NCBI RefSeq assembly: GCF_023734775.1
Contig: NZ_AP025732.1
Location: 6,260,501-6,324,500 of the forward strand
Length of the DNA: 64,000 bases
Direction of reading: 5' to 3'
Source of the DNA: Nostoc cf. commune SO-36
Lineage (GTDB): Bacteria; Cyanobacteriota; Cyanobacteriia; Cyanobacteriales; Nostocaceae
Shown: positions 63,782 to 64,000 of the stretch, piece by piece
Position numbering within the stretch: the first letter of the stretch is position 1
How the letters are laid out: the number at the start of each line of letters is the position of its first letter
Made by a program: the position numbers and the translations under genes
Notes under the pieces: generated by a model
Told to the model about the DNA's origin: nothing
The model's database searches: none
Seen by the model: the letters and a program-made list of their open reading frames with translations, nothing else

Positions 63782-64000
63782 ATGAAGATAGTTGCAAAAA
63801 ACAAACTGTGGAAATATCTATTTTGGTTGGGCCCGTTCCTAATTGCTGTCGGCTTAACAGTTGGGTTAGTCTCCGAACAATGGGGATTAATTCCATTAGC
63901 ATTTCTCATTGCGGGAATTGTCATTAGTGGGTTGGGGATAACATGGCAAAGCTACCAAACTAACTGGTGGAAGCGCCGTTCTACCCAAGCTGGCACTAAT
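63782..64000 (+). CDS. GldG-family protein, N-terminal part
   Basis: Starting at ATG 63782, 73 codons are visible to the window edge: MKIVAKNKLWKYLFWLGPFL, then two hydrophobic stretches (LIAVGLTVGLVSEQWGLIPL and AFLIAGIVISGLGITW) and a polar turn (YQTNWWKRRSTQAG). The start, membrane topology and position after the ATPase and permease genes fit a GldG-family auxiliary component. The rest lies outside. Confidence 0.7.
   Translation, partial: MKIVAKNKLWKYLFWLGPFLIAVGLTVGLVSEQWGLIPLAFLIAGIVISGLGITWQSYQTNWWKRRSTQAGTN

Overview
The window is chromosomal DNA from a filamentous, Nostoc-like cyanobacterium. The evidence is the dense scatter of the HIP1 octamer GCGATCGC, a kaiA-kaiB-kaiC cluster with a shortened KaiA followed by a TolC gene (a gene order I recall from heterocyst-formers), a flv4-orf-flv2 flavodiiron operon, cyanobacterial families (photosystem II S4 protein, DUF565/Ycf20, DUF5331, plant-type glycerate kinase, GUN4), and heptamer tandem repeats (STRRs) between genes. 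No rRNA, tRNA or CRISPR array was recognised.

Layout. 1-2.9 kb: the 3' part of a STAND/TPR-type protein with about 15 near-identical 40-residue TPRs, broken by many indels. 2.9-10.5 kb: an accessory stretch with VapBC-like, DUF433, PIN-remnant and Phd/YoeB toxin-antitoxin genes and an HNH nuclease, mixed with housekeeping genes (cysK, a 2Fe-2S ferredoxin, YgfZ/GcvT-like protein). 10.5-12.2 kb: a TnpB-only IS605-type element with hairpin ends. 12.3-24 kb: Ser/Thr kinase with SH3 domain, PRC-barrel protein, SMC and a large RapA/DpdE-like SNF2 helicase. 24-32.9 kb: S4 protein, ArfB, lipid kinase, ExoD, a tandem array of possible small RNAs, a methyltransferase, an SDR, photosystem II S4 protein and GNAT. 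33-42 kb: TolC/HgdD-like exporter, kaiC, kaiB, kaiA, and a divergent hybrid histidine kinase. 42-54 kb: GT39 glycosyltransferase, Ycf20-like protein, glycerate kinase, a split photolyase-like pair, peroxiredoxin, nuclease-like small genes, cysteine desulfurase and a PLP deaminase. 54-58.5 kb: the flv4-2 operon for photosystem II photoprotection. 59-64 kb: a GUN4 protein and a GldA/GldF/GldG-like ABC exporter running off the right edge.

Two themes run through the window. First, many conserved genes (smc, cysK, cysteine desulfurase, flv4, the histidine kinase, a four-helix-bundle gene, vapC, the PRC-barrel gene) are split by one- or two-base indels, often in short homopolymers, while the protein sequence continues in another frame. 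Residual sequencing or assembly error is the simplest explanation, so frame-broken genes should not be read as pseudogenes without checking. Second, intergenic repeat families have entered coding sequence: a 30-codon repeat lies in frame inside the SMC ATPase head and another inside the GT39 protein.

Candidates for less-described biology are the minus-strand terminator/small-RNA-like triplet at 27.1-27.5 kb, the amplified antitoxin 5' ends at 4-4.7 kb, the YoeB homologue lacking its catalytic histidine, the TnpB without a cysteine zinc finger, the two-gene PD-(D/E)XK cassette at 50.2-51 kb, and the photolyase split into two genes.
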